Shown piece by piece: positions 1 through 14,200 of a stretch of 64,000 nt of DNA. A program made the position numbers and the translations under genes. Position 1 is the first letter of the stretch. Each line of letters opens with the position of its first letter. Source of the stretch: Pisaster brevispinus (lineage: Eukaryota; Echinodermata; Asteroidea; Forcipulatida; Asteriidae). The notes under the pieces were generated by a model. It was not told where the DNA came from and made no database searches. It saw only the letters and a program-made list of their open reading frames with translations. The stretch spans positions 18,127,058-18,191,057 of the forward strand of contig JAMKCF010000008.1 in NCBI GenBank assembly GCA_023634235.1, in the 5' to 3' direction.

Positions 1-3000
1 ATGAGACATTAATGACAGGAAGTCAGTTTAAAGCTGCATGAGTCTCCGGTTGATTGATTATAGGATACTGAGCCCTGAGCCCAGGTCGATTTCATTTACA
101 CCTGGCAGTTTGACTACTACTAAATTCATTATCAATCGGCTGTGATCAGTTAAAGAAAATTTAACAAAAATAACATTTAAAAAAAAAAAAAATAGAAATG
201 ATATTATGCCTATCTCTATCGTTGTAATAGTAAGATAAATAATATAGTAGTAAACTTTGTCCTGGAGGCGAGTAGAGTTTGTTCGAAACGTCAAGTGTTC
301 TTCTCTGAACCAACACTTCTCTCCAAGGAGTTGTATACATGGTTATACCAGCAAGGTTACTAACTCTATTTTTTATTTTTTTATTTTTTTGATCCACACC
401 ATGCAAAGATTCAAAAAATGCCTCCACTCAGTGACAATGCTGTTGTGTATGAAAAATAGTATGCCGTGTGGCTATCAATAATTAATTTAAAAACAAATAA
501 ATATAACAAAATCCATAAAAATGCCTAGTGAACCATAAACAGCGCCCTCTTTTGATTAATTCCAAGCTTGATTTTTGTGTAGAGAAATCCAACAAGGCGA
601 CGACAATATGAGAGTTCATCCATCCGTATTGTGTTAATCATCATGACCAATGGTCAATCAGAATCATATCTGGCTGTTTTGCCCTCGCCATGACAACATA
701 ACATGTGATTTGTACTCCCTTTTATGTGTCAAGTTTTGTCTTCTTATAAAAAATATATGCCCCAAAAGATGGCTTCACATTTCCCCATCATAAAAAGCTT
801 GTTCACTTTAATGTGATGATAACTCAAATATGTTTTTAGAAAGCTATATGAATATACTTTTTGTTGTTGGCGAAGGTTCTTACACAAAAGTTCAATAAAG
901 TACCATGATAAATAACGCCACATGTCGTGCAAATAAAATTGTCAACCCTCAAGTACATTGTGCTTATACAAATCAATTTATAGACTGTTATTGCCCAAGG
1001 ACCGTGCTGTCTGAATTACTCGGTGCTTGTAGATAATTTATGACTACCTCGCAGTTGACAAAAGCAGGTTCAGACTATTCATTAGCTTTAGCATGTGCCA
1101 TTTTTATACTCCCCCTGTTCCAACGACTAAAGGTGACAGCCTAGCGAATTAAGCCATGTGTTTTTCCCAGTGTTGCTGCAACATTGCTTTTACATCGGCA
1201 TAGGAATGAACCATTATGAAGGTAACACTATACAGGCCCTTTTCGAAACGAGGGTCTTGGCTTGGGCTTGGGGCGCAATCACTAGAAAACTTATGCTCTC
1301 CTTACGGGGTTTCATGATGTGAACCTTGCACTCGAATTTAAGGTTCCAGAGCTATATTTATAAGTGAATATCTTTTCAATCATTGTCCGTTACCATAACA
1401 ATAGTTGTATAAAAAAATTCCCATCACGAGAAAACGATATGCAGATTATCATTATACGAAGAAATCGATAATCCATGGCCAGTCGACAAGCCTAGGTGCA
1501 AAGCGTTAAAAGGAAAGTTCGGGAGTCAACAAACCCCAAATTAAAGTCACTAAAACTCGAAATTACCAAAAATGAAAAAACAAAAAATGATGAAAAAAAT
1601 GAGAAAAAAACATAAATAAAATAAAATAAATAATAAATAAATAAAACAAATAAAATAAATAAAATAAAAAACCTCAAAAACCCAACTGTTTCTTGATTTG
1701 ATTGTTGCAATCGAAATAAGCCCGAGATGAGAACTACATGCTCAAACATCTCTGACAAGACGTAAGTCGAGTTGCAATGTTTTCACCAGTGATCAAATTT
1801 GAAGACATCTTTTCATGTTGGTTTTATGTTAATGTTTATGTTTGTTGGAAATTATTGAATGAGAACAAATTTACTCTTCTAGGAATTCATGGTGTACTCT
1901 AGCCATTGAAACAAAAAAGGTGTTGATGGTACTAAATATTAACCAGAAGTAAAAATGTGATGCCCCACGTCAAAACCAGACACTTTCAAAACTGGGTCTA
2001 TTTGGTAAACAAATAGACGAGAATTGGAGCTTTTAACTAACACCTAGTTTAGGCCTTAATATAAAAAGTAACTTACAGCAAAATGTTTCTTCATGCCTGA
2101 TTGTTCAGTTGATCACTTGCACTTTTAGAACCGTTTTTCAAGATACCATGCCCGATTGGCATCCCCGCAATGTTCCAACACTGCACAAGCTGGGTGTGTT
2201 AAATTATTTCTTTCCCGTGTCTGTATGTGACAACGCCAACATTGTGTTAGTTATCTCCTTTACTTTATCGATGGTGAAGTTAACACCGTGTCAGAGTTGT
2301 CACATAGATACAAGAGAATCAATTTAACACCCCAGTTTTTGCAGTGCATACTCTTCACACGCTATTCTCTTCTTGTACAGAAGTAAACCCCCCCCCCCCT
2401 AAAATCCTAAGAGTTCCTGAGATTCCAAGAACAAAATGAGGACAAAATAGAGGCGGGGTTACACCATGCCACCTATTGAGCACCAAATGTATGTGATTTT
2501 GGTATGGTGCATCACAAAATACTGAATGAGCTTTCGTAGCGATAACCACCTCTTCTGAATGTATGAAGTATTTTTAAGCATTACGTCTATTTACAAACTG
2601 ACAATGAGTAAAGTGCCTTTCTTCATCCATCATGATAATCGGCCAGCCTTTTGTTTCTCACCAGATGAAGAGTACAAAAGACCCCAATAAAGCCAGGTCT
2701 TTACTGTGGGCCTATAAGTGATGTTTTGTAACACTGGAAAGTCTTGATGAAAATGGATAGAGCTATTGACGCAGTCAAAATCGTAGTTTCCTTCTCCTTG
2801 ATGACTTTAAAGGAGTTTTCACAACAGTGAGTGGGTATTTTATGCTCCATTCACCCGCCATGTATCGCTGCTTCATTATCATCGAAGATTGATATGATGG
2901 AAGAATACTCAAAGTTGATTCTTGCCCCCAAGACACAAACGATTCCCCGTTCCCGTTGGATGCAGTTCATTTTTTATGCAAACAAACAGTTGCTAGCTTC

Positions 3001-3652
3001 ACACGCTCTACTTTTGAAAACACAAACGCCGTTGAGTAATGTGATATCTGGCGAACAAATAAATCGGTGTTTATATACAGCACCTTTAATGTACATTTTC
3101 AGTTACGTTGGAACGATCTCATCGAGCGCAATTTACCTTAATAAGGATTAATCTCATACTTCGTATAATGTACACGAGTCTGATGCGAATGATAGAATAT
3201 ACGACTCTTGAGTTAGGAAATCGACAGGTAGTTTGTAATGGTTCGTTCCATTTGCTCGCAGCGATGCTCTTCTCTATACACAGTACGCGACACGACCTTC
3301 TAAACAATTACCTTAGGGTGGGAATAAATACAACTCACGACAATGTTTACGGAAAGATAGGCCTATTTGCTCTATTTATTGTGGATTTTTGTCAAGGAGA
3401 AAAAATATATAATTTAAGCTGTAGAACTTTAAACGACCCAAAATGCCTTTGACAGTTCCACTGGTAATTAAAAAGCAATACTGTTTAGTTGAGATGTGTG
3501 CACATGTTTGGTGTTGGTTAGTAATACAGGTAGCGGCTACTGCGCAATCTCCAGTGGGCGTGTTGGTCTTGAATGTTGCTCTGATGACCAGCGACAAGGA
3601 GGTACCATATTATAACGACCTGAACGTTGACACATCGAAGAAGTTGGCCACC
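1..3652. other. Upstream flank without recognised gene
   Basis: This AT-rich sequence has scattered open frames under 115 codons that match nothing I know and lack codon-like character. It holds an A-rich stretch with TTTA/AAAT runs (about 1560-1680) and a 10-C run near 2391. The last part (about 3443-3652) is probably receptor 5' UTR, because it is directly continuous with the start codon. Confidence 0.6.
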
Positions 3653-4404
3653 ATGTACCGCCTGCAACCGATGTGGTTGTTGCACTTCATCGTGTATGGT
3701 ATCACCTTGGTACACCTCCCGCTCGCGCCGACCCTCAGCGCGGGCAAAAATGGGAGGGATTCAGTCACGGAAGCCTTGGAGTACGTCCAGGAGATCGCTG
3801 GACAAGAGGGGAACTGTTCCTTCGGACCCACACTCGATTTGGACTACAATAAAGAAAGGTGGACCACCGAGGCTACAGTGGCTGTCAGGGCAGCCAACTT
3901 GCTAACACTTCTATCCCGTACCGGTAGTCACATGCACGGTGAGCATGCAGAGGATGAAGAGTTGCCGTATCGAATCGTAGTTGCAAACGTTGATAACAAC
4001 CCGTCAGTCTTTGGCTCAGCTATAGCCTACGAGACTTCCCTGTTCCGGAACTATACAATATTCTGCCCGTATGCCTTCCGGACACCTGCTGGACCTACTG
4101 ATGTTAAAGATCTCTCGATAGGTTACAACTACAGGACTAACGTCACTGATTGGTTTTATATTCCCTTGTTAAACTTCCAGAATGAGTCAGTGGACTCTAA
4201 TTTTTCGTTTATAAATCCAAGAGGTGTGAATGAAATAACCGAGTCGAGACTGCGGCTAAGTGATGGGTACTGGACTAAGCCTTACTTTGACTGCGGTGGT
4301 GGAGATGTTTGGATGGTCACATTTTCAATGCCATTCTTCCTTCCGACTCGGCTACTCTCAACAAATTTCTCAACATACTTGATTTCGGACAGTCTAGTGT
4401 TTGC
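3653..4404 (+). CDS. GPR158-like: GPR158-like exon 1: signal peptide and Cache-like ectodomain
   Basis: This exon encodes residues 1-250 and two bases of 251. The hydrophobic leader MWLLHFIVYGITLVHLPLA is followed by an extracellular stretch with N-glycosylation sequons (NCS, NYT, NVT, NES and two NFS). The Cache-like features include FWY-rich segments such as NVTDWFYIPLL and YWTKPYFDCGGGDVW. The donor is gtaagt at 4405. Frame is open upstream to an ATG at 3443, but that segment is better read as 5' UTR. Confidence 0.9.
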
Positions 4405-5203
4405 GTAAGTATAAGATTTACTTTTAGTTTTGTCCTCAAAAGTAATTTTCTGATATCAGTTTGAGAACTTTAAATGAACTTGAGCAAAGTAATGTCACGC
4501 AAATACACTTCGCAAAATGACTTTATTAATTTGATTTTGTAATATTAAATTATCCTGTTCGACTGACGGCACAGTGTTGATAGACTCTTTCAAGTGAGTA
4601 AGTGACCCATATTTCAAACCGAATCAATAAATCCAGGCACGAAATCAACTAATAGGGCGATTTGATTATCTAATAAGATTTGATATGACTTTTAAAAAAA
4701 CTCGACAATTCTAGGGGATAGTCAAAGAATCGAAACTTGTTTGACTCCGCGTCGCATACTTGAGCCTACTTCTCAAGTCAGTGACTGCAACTAATCGAGT
4801 GTGTCACTTCAGTCAGTGACTCAAGCTCATGAACGCAGTCGATCTGCCTCTTTCGAAATCCCGGCTCTGGCTTAGGCTCCGGCTTTGACTTCGGCTTAGG
4901 CTCCGGCTTAGACTCCGTCAGTAATTTTGAGAATGTTTCCTTTTCAATACAGGACTTCAAACAGGCGGACGGAGCCGAGCCTGGGCTCAACCTGGGGTTT
5001 TGAAAAAAAAAATTACCATAGACTCAATGCATTGAAACCAACTCTTTATGTTTGGTCTGGCACTCGAACAGCTCCTGTTGTAATGAGAATAACATCACTA
5101 ATTCTAAGACTTTTAGCTAAATTTTGCTTTGGGCTTCAAATCGAATCTCTTGCTCCAAGGAAAAAGGACATGTGTGTGTAAACTGTAAAAGAACCAAGAG
5201 CCA

Positions 5204-5294
<91 letters not shown>

Positions 5295-8200
5295 GGGGGG
5301 GAGAGTAATGTAAATGAAGATTTATGAAGATACAAATAAATAAATAACTTGCAGCTCGAGCTCTATCTCGAAGCCAAAAATAGATCCAAAGACTACAAAC
5401 ATTGACCTTGGTTGAAAGCCAAATTGTGGCAATCACTGAGGAGGATATGCATATCAATTTATAGTATAGTCCAATGATCAAAGCTCTCGCCTTGTAGTTC
5501 AAATGCATGGTATTGACTCTTCCACTGTACATTTTAAAATTTAAATCTAAACATCAATTAATTATTTGTCATATAAAATATTACTTGAATTTAAACATTA
5601 AATATTTACAAAGCATTTATAAAAAGAAATTATTTGAAAATTCTAATGCAACCAATTTGAACTTTACTTACAATTATAAAGACTCTGCTAGGATCGACAC
5701 GTCAGGCCACTGACAATTTGCATTAATACAATGGATCCTTTTGATTGGTAAAGCAGTTTGCCACATCTATTCTATTTTCTAAATGTATAAGTGTAAGTAA
5801 ACATGCTTAGAAATAAAAACTAAAATACATGACAGGGATACATTTACTAACGAATTGTCATACTATTTGAAACTTAGTGAAGGTACGAGACTCCGTCCAC
5901 ATTACCTTGGGAAAAAAGGGGTTCTGGAAATGTCACTCTTAAACACATTCCAGGGGAATAAGAATGGTAAAAAAAAAAAATAATAAAAAAAAATAAATAA
6001 AATCTTAGACTTTAAGACTTGACCAGGGCTTTGTCGATATTTCTACGGGTTTCGTTTACCACAGACATGAACATAATCAACATTAGCATAGTCAAATTAC
6101 ATATACATGAAAGTACCAGTAGATTTTCACACCCGTACTCTTTTTCACACATGAATATTACGTAAGCTTTTATCCATGCAGACTGATTACATAGATTCAT
6201 CATTCTGAAGGTATTTTTTCTTAGACCAAGTCCGAACTATCTGCTTTGGCTATAGATTTACCAGTAGGCCCTACCGCTTCATTAAGGCCTAATTTTCAAT
6301 CTTTATGATGCAGCCAACGGCCTTAGCCGTAGTTGAAGTCAATCAGTATTCAGACATGGTTGTACTTTATAATGACAGGCTATGAACAATGCCGACAGCC
6401 ATTTTGCCTTTCTTAGGCAGTGCTCGATTGGGCGGCTGCGGCTAAAAGTGTTGCTAAGGTCCAGCACCTATGCTTCCACGCATGTTGATGTGGTGAATAA
6501 GCCGTAGCCGTAGTGGTAGCCAAAGCCATCGCGGACATGGTCTTTAATATTTGTAACTGAGAGATGTTATTCAACTTTTAGCAACGTTATTCTTGACGTA
6601 GGCTGGGCTCGCCAAACACACAATGCGTGAGTGACTCGTAATACACTCGTCGCTTTACGTCGCATGGTAAATTCGATTCCTTACACCCAAACTGCCGCTT
6701 TGCGAGAAAGTTCGTCTTTTATTAAACACACGACTTCATGTCTAAGACGTGCATCTGAAAACTATCAGGTCGCATCAGAAATAATGTGTTTTTCCTTCAT
6801 TTCATTTAGCCTTTTGGAGATAATGTAGACAAACGACGAGGGTGCTGTTTGGATTTTGTAAAAAATAAATGGTTAAGTTTAGACCAAACTAAAAGACCGA
6901 TCGCCTATTGTTTCCACAAACGTTGTGTTTCATTTTGCTATACAAAAGACAGCGTACAAAGAAACATTTAAAATAACTAAACGTAATGTATTAACCTCTG
7001 TATAGATTTTTTTTTCTTCTGCCTGTTTTGGCAATGGACTAAAAGGTTCATTAACTCAAAACGTCTCTCTAACCTAAAAATAAAAGCTTTAATCAAGGTT
7101 TTAGCTGAGTGAATAGCTACATTGTCAATCACAATGTCATGTGAATACATTACCTCTGCTAACTCATACACTCTCTCTGTAGAGTCAGCTTTCCAAATGT
7201 TTTTCATTTTGTTGCTTATTTTGTTATTATTATTATTGTGAAATGTAAAATAAAATAAATGAATCAATAAATAATAAAAAGAGAGATAATAACACAAAAT
7301 CATTAGTAAAATAAAAGAAAAGAAAAGATGCAGGCCTATGTGATTGCCTAAAAAGCTGTAAGCTTATGTCGGGGCATTCATACTGCGAAATATATAAATA
7401 AAATATATATTAGAAAACAGAAATAATTGAAGCATTCTTTCCTCTTAAAAACACGAGGTCAAGGCTAACCAGAAATGCAACCTGATATCCTAGGATCTGG
7501 TTATAAAACTACCCGCATGCAAAACAGTGCTATCCAACATCTGAGTCCTCTGCTTAAAAATGTTTTAACATATAAAACTATTTTATGTAGGGTATTGTGT
7601 AAACTCTTTAAATGTTTATATCGGTGTAAATGTTATCTAAATTTAAAGATCCCAAGCGTCGATACTATAGCAATCCATTTTAAGCGTTGCGGTAGTGTAC
7701 GTGGTTGTGGTAGAGTGACACGTGACGCGTGTTCTACCAATCAAATGACAAGAGTCGGTGTGTGCGGTACAAACATGTTAATGTAATCCACGCGGTAGAC
7801 GGGTCACCAAACTGTCGTTCTCCACAATAGCTCTAAATTGACCCCCCTTTTCACAGGGGCTAACCAAGCAGCATATAGTAGTGATCCCAGGGGTATTTTG
7901 CTTTCATTTAGTTTCATGCTTTAGTGCCATCGTAAGGCTCTTTTGTAGTTGCTTCGCGAAGACAGCCCCTTTGATACGAACAAAATGCAATTTATATATA
8001 CATACTAACAATAGTTTATTAAAATGTACACAAGCGCATAACAATCATGAAACTTAATCAAATAAACGAGAAGGACAATAAAAAACACAGGACAATCATA
8101 ATTAGATGTAATTTGTATAGGTGACAAGCTAGGAAATAGCACAACAAATGAGTATGCTTGACAAAGTCAACAATGCAAATTTCCATTTTATGAAAAAAAA

Positions 8201-11200
8201 AAAAATATATATATATATAATGTTATAATTAAGACGAGACCCTTGCGGAACTCCCCATACAAGATTATGCTGAAAATTTACAATCGGAGCACAAGAAATT
8301 GGTACAAAGAGGCATTAACAGTAAGACAATATTGTTCTTAGGAGAGCAACAATAATAGCAACTTAAACCCAGTTAGTAAAAAGGTTAATTGTTTTAAAAG
8401 ATACGTCTTAAGAACAGATTAAAAACACAAAGGCTAGCAGCGTTTGTGACATTAAGTGCAAGTTTGTTCCAGAGGTTCCGTGCACTGTACTCAGAGGCTC
8501 GATTCACAAGAGCAGCCTTACCGCCACCTACAGAGTGGTTAAGAAAAACACCGTCACCAGAACTGCGAAGGCAATAGCGAGACCGGGACTTGACCGAAAC
8601 AAGCTGACTTAAATACTGTGGGGCTAGACTATGTCAAATTGTGTTTACAAGCAGGGTATTGATAATTGTCAAAGACCAGATTCCTCACTAAGGGTATCCA
8701 AACATATGCATACAAATAACAAACCTGTGAAATGTTTGGCTCAATTGGTCATCGAAGCTGCAAGAAAATAAAGAAAGTAAAAAACAATTCACCCAGTTCA
8801 TAGTTAGTAAGTCAAAACCCATTTACTTTAACAACTTTACCTACAGTGCATTTAGTTTTAAATTTTTCGATGAAGCCTTAAAAAGCAATCATAGTCATTT
8901 CCTCAAATAACAAAAAACATGTAGGCCTATATATTGGTAAGTATGGAGGAGCTAGATATTTTTGGAACTCTAAATAAAGCCTATTGAAATAAAATATATC
9001 TTTACACTAAGGGAAAAATGAATAGAAAATAGTCCTAAACCAGGAAATAAAACTAGATCTGACAATGAGGTAACGTTGAATGGCGATTGCGTGTTTTCTC
9101 TGGTGACAATTTGATAATAATGAAAAACTAATTGAGTTAAATTAGTGACAACCCTGAATTTCTCATTTTGACCGCATAGGTGGTACAATTTGTTGATTTG
9201 TTCGAGAAACCTGGCGTTGTGGTCAACAATTTAAGTTTAAAAAAAACCCTGGAATTGCTTAATAAATGTTGAAAAGCGTTGGTAATATTTTTAGAAATTT
9301 GTTGTTGTATGAATTGCTTAATAATACAATTTTGAAAAGCGTTGGTATTATTTTTAGAAACTTGCTGTGATATTTAAACAAAACATAAACAAAAAAATAT
9401 TGGTCTTCCCGGCTTTGTTTTGGGGGGGGGGGGGGGGCAGGAAGGCATACTATTTATATGAAATTATTATCAATTTAACTTTAACGGTGTTCTTTTAAAC
9501 CGTAGAAATCAGCATTCAATTTAGCACATGGGTGTAATACAGGTCCAATCAAGATATTTCTACCAAATTGTTATTCTCGTTTTCGTTATTTGGCAAAATG
9601 AGCATTAAAAACAGCACAGACAAAAAAAGAAAAAGCATAGTTTGCCTTATGTTTTTCTTTGCTTCTTTCTTATGTGGCCTAACTTGGGGAAAACAAAGAA
9701 TGTACTTTGGATACCTTCATGAACCTGAGTGTAATTTTTTTTTTTTTTTTTTTTGCAAAAGGTTTATTAAAGGTTTTTATTCCCCGTTGAGTTTTCTTAA
9801 TCGTGTAGCTGTTAGTGCCCCAGGCATCTGGGAGTTCATGCTTGGCCATGCGTACATTTCTTCACAGATTCTTCAGTTTGTAGTTGTGCTTGTATCAATC
9901 CTTGTAGAAGAGCATCAGGAAATTAAGTGATTCCCTTACAATAAGCGAACTATTTATAGACCTTTTAAAATATAAAGGAGAGGCCACGTTTATTGTAGAT
10001 CAACAAAGGCCCAATTCCCACAAGTTTCTCTCCCAAAATGAATTTTAAGGACCAAATGCACGCTGTAAAAGGCTGCGGCGAATTCTTATGCTATTGGGGT
10101 GAATTGTTGAATTGTTTTTTCTTTTCATAAAATTGCATGACGCCAAAGAACATTTGTTTATAAGTGAAATTGATTTACTGTTTTGTAAAGCTTTAAATTT
10201 CTCAGAACAATAGTTAAAGTGACCGCTTATTTGACGACATGGCCAGCAAAACTTACATTATAATAAATTAAACAAAACTGAGGAGGAAGGACAAAGAACG
10301 CACGATAAGTTGGAGCTATTGGGTGTCATGCCAGTCTAATGGAATTTAAACACATTTCTGACTCCACAAAATTTACGGCCCTTGTCTGTATTGATATGAA
10401 TAAAGGAACACGTCTTATACTGTGTTCCTCTGTTGGTGTTTTTGACATTTCTTAATTTATTTGGACCGATAAAAACAATTATTGATATGGGCAGCATCTT
10501 GCCTACCAGGAAATTAACTGGAATGTTAAACAAGGTCACTTATTTTGTAAACACCGTGACCTGGTCCGTTGGCTAGACAAGATAGGACTTTAATATGAGC
10601 TTCTCAAGGAAACGGAAACCATCTTTGTTTTCTCAACAAACTCTCCTCTATTCCGCTGTTTCGTTAATCAACCACTTTGTTGATTGAATTTGCACGCGAC
10701 ATGCAACTGTATAATGAAAACCGCTTGGGACTGATCCATGAAAGAAACTTGAAAGTAAAACAATCTTATTTTGGGATTGGAGTAAATGAAACGCAGCCAT
10801 GCTTCATTCGTTGTAGGTAGTTTATGATAACATTATTTTTTTTCTTCAAATTTGTATAATTGATAATTGTGGGTTAGTCAACGTTTAAGTGGTTCATTGC
10901 CTACCGAAGGCAGTGTCCCTAAGAATCAGGCTGAGACATGCAGTTGCCACTCAAGTATTATGGTGTTGTTATTGTTTGAAGTTAAATGACCCAAAGTATA
11001 ACAAAAACTATAGTACGCAATTCTTGAAGAGCGCAAATACAAAATATTGCTCAAGCACTTTAAGGGAACGGCCAAAAGAAAAAGAGATAATAAGTAGCCA
11101 GAAAGACTAAGTAAGAAAGAATGGTTTACAATGAGCAGACTGAGGAACAGTTCAATTGAAAAAGAAAGGTTTTCAAGATGGATTTAAATTGCTTTGTTGC

Positions 11201-14200
11201 TGTGTTTTATTTTTTTTTATTTTATCTTTGAGTCAATTCCAGAGTTCCGGCATTGCATACTGAAAAGAATGGCCATTATCCTGCTGTCGAAAATGTGCAG
11301 GGAACTAAGAGATGTATAAAGAAGATGAACTAAGAGATGTATAAGAAGACGAAATAAGAGATGTATAAGAAGATAAGCTAAGAGATGTATAAGAAGATGA
11401 ACTAAGAGATGTATCAGAAGATGAACTAAGAGATGTATAAGAAGACGAAATAAGAGATGTATAAGAAGATAAGCTAAGAGATGTATCAGAAGATGAACTA
11501 AGAGATGTATCAGAAGATGAACTAAGAGATGTATCAGAAGATGAACTAAGAGACGTATAAAGAAGATGAACTAAGAGATGTATAAGAAGACGAAATAAGA
11601 GATGTATATGAAGATGAACAAAAAGATGTATAAAGAAGATGAAGTAAGAGATGTATAAGACTGTGCACTATACCCTGCTTGAGCCAAAATTGTGACTTTA
11701 GTCGACCAAGATAACACCCCCAAAAAAAAAAAAAAAAAAAAAAAAAAAACAATAAAAAAAAAAAAAAAAAAAAAAAAAAACATTCAAGCATGAGCACAAA
11801 GGTCGTTTTGTAGAAAACAATCTTGTAGTTTTGCTCATTATTCAACCTCCACACACAAAACATCATTAGAAAGAAAATTTAAAAAAACGGATCTTTCCAA
11901 TGATGGTGAAATAAAAAAAGATTGCTGTTATGCAATCCCTTCAAAGTGGAGAGGATGATCCGAAATGCCAATCACCTGTACGGAGCGTCATATGGCTGTG
12001 TACTAAAAACACACTCTGATGAAACAAAGACGCAGAATTTGAACATGTATAGGCTGATCTCAACGATGTTTTGATTATATGAAAGGAAATTCAATAAGAC
12101 AGACATTGTTTAAAATGCCCTCAAATTAAATTTTCAAGGTAATAATAGAGTTTGTAAAATTGAAATTTGAACACAAGCTTTCTGTTGTATGAAAATGTGT
12201 GCTTCACGCTTGGGTAGCCAAACAATGCGGGCACCAGCAGTTGTTTACTTCAAAACAGTTACATTTTGGTAACGACAAGAATGATTGTAGTACATACTTG
12301 ACTTGCCCAACTCTGAGCGGCACTACCCAATAATAGCGTCCACCGTCCATTGTAAAAGAAACGTCTGGGAAATACGGTGGATATTTTACCAATTCTTTTC
12401 GATGTCAACATAAAAAAAGAAGTTACCATAATTCAATAATACAATACAAGAGCCATTTTACTAATAATTAAAGATGGTTACACAGCGAAGAACAGAGTAG
12501 AAAATTAACAAAATAAAACAGTTAACGTTGTTCAAACAGATGAAGTTCAAGGAAGGGGAGCAGCGGATGCACTTAGGAAGCTCGCCAGAGTCAAGGAGGA
12601 TGTGCCTGGAGTGCATGGCTACCAGCTGTCATTTGTTCTGGGCACAAGGAGTGGGGGTAATGTCTAAAACTGAGCGGAGTCCAGGTCTACCAGCAGAGTG
12701 GCGTGGTACGATGAGAGAGCTAATTTTATTATAAGTTGGGGCTTCGTTTGGAAGACACTTATATACAACAACTGTATTTTGAATGCTATACTTTGGTTGT
12801 AATTGCTTTATCAAAGGGACGGCTTGATCATTCTGCATCTGCAGTCGGCGGGTAGAAAATCACCCAATGTTTTATATATCCCACAACATTGTTAACAATT
12901 GTAGTAACTGACCATTCTGAGATCAGTGTGTTGCAAATCTCTTTTGATATGGAATACATGATGACACAGCAAATTAATCATACACACTTACTCAACGAAA
13001 CATACGAGTTTGGCTTCTCCAGCTGAAGCATGCGCGGCCATAAATTGTTTTAACTTAAACATTTATGGCAGTTTGTAATTTGTATCTTTTAATGTCAAAA
13101 ATGTCGATGTTGAATCCTTCACTGCTGTGTATATTCTGTAACACATCAATTAATTAGGAGTTTCTACATTTGAAATGTACGTGCAACATAATTCACTAAT
13201 TCACCATTTTCAATGTTGCTCATGAGGTCGTTTGTGTATAGTTTTTTGCTACTCTTTGATCAAAGCACTTTCCATGATTAGAGTGAAAAAAGAGGTTGAC
13301 TAAAATGAGAAAGAAAAACATACTTGTATTTTAAGAAGGTCATTCGTGAGGTAGTCTCTTTTGGGCGAACATTGTTAGTAGGAAGTAACTATAGTAAATG
13401 ATGTTTGAAGCTTTGCATGTGTGGACATTAGGCAGTAACTTGGTTTGAGGGTGGACAGTCAACTTAGCTCCCAGAAGTAATGGACGTTGACAAACTAGTT
13501 CCAGAAGCGAAGCTGGGGAATTTTTTGTCAACTATCAATAGACTGTGCAAGTCTCGCGCGTATTCGAACATTGGGATCCGTTAAAGCGCGTGAGTTTATT
13601 TCTTTTAACGCGTTAAAGCAATGTACGTGGGACCACAGTGGTCCCAAAAATGTTCGAATACGCGCGAGACTTGCACGGTCTATATACCGTGCAAGTCTTG
13701 CGCGTATTCGAACATTTTGGGACCACTTTGGTACCCCCCACGCCCATTGCTTTATTGCGCGAGTGAAACAAACTCACGTGCTTTAACGGGCCCCAATGTT
13801 TGAATACGCACGAGACTTGCAGTCTGTACCGAAGGGAGCTAATATCGACTTTCTACCCCATGTTGCTTTACAACTTCTGTAGTTCTGCATCATTGAGCTC
13901 AAGTAATGCAGGTTGACATTTACGTATGCCGCCATAGCTAGCGATGTTCGTGGGTGTGTAAGGACGTATCCAACTTAGCAGTTCCGGCTACGGACGGCCG
14001 TTTCTGAGACTGTTGCTAAGGATGTCACATGTTGACGAGGCGATCCAGCCGTAGCCACAGCCATAGCCGCCATTTCGGACACGGACTCTGTTTTCTTCAC
14101 ACATCAGTTCAATAATATGCCGATGGGAACACACGAGCCCCCATCTATTTAAGTAGAATTCAAGGATACTTACAGTTGGGATTTGTAGCGATTGAAAACA

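Noticed and set aside
3443..3652. N-terminal extension of receptor exon 1 to the ATG at 3443
   Set aside because: The ATG at 3653 has a strong Kozak context and directly precedes a classic signal peptide. The 70 upstream residues would bury it. The upstream frame is probably 5' UTR, though this is not proven.
5117..5532. Ser/Leu or Glu/Arg repeat frames
   Set aside because: They translate the (GA)n microsatellite in several frames and have no domain.
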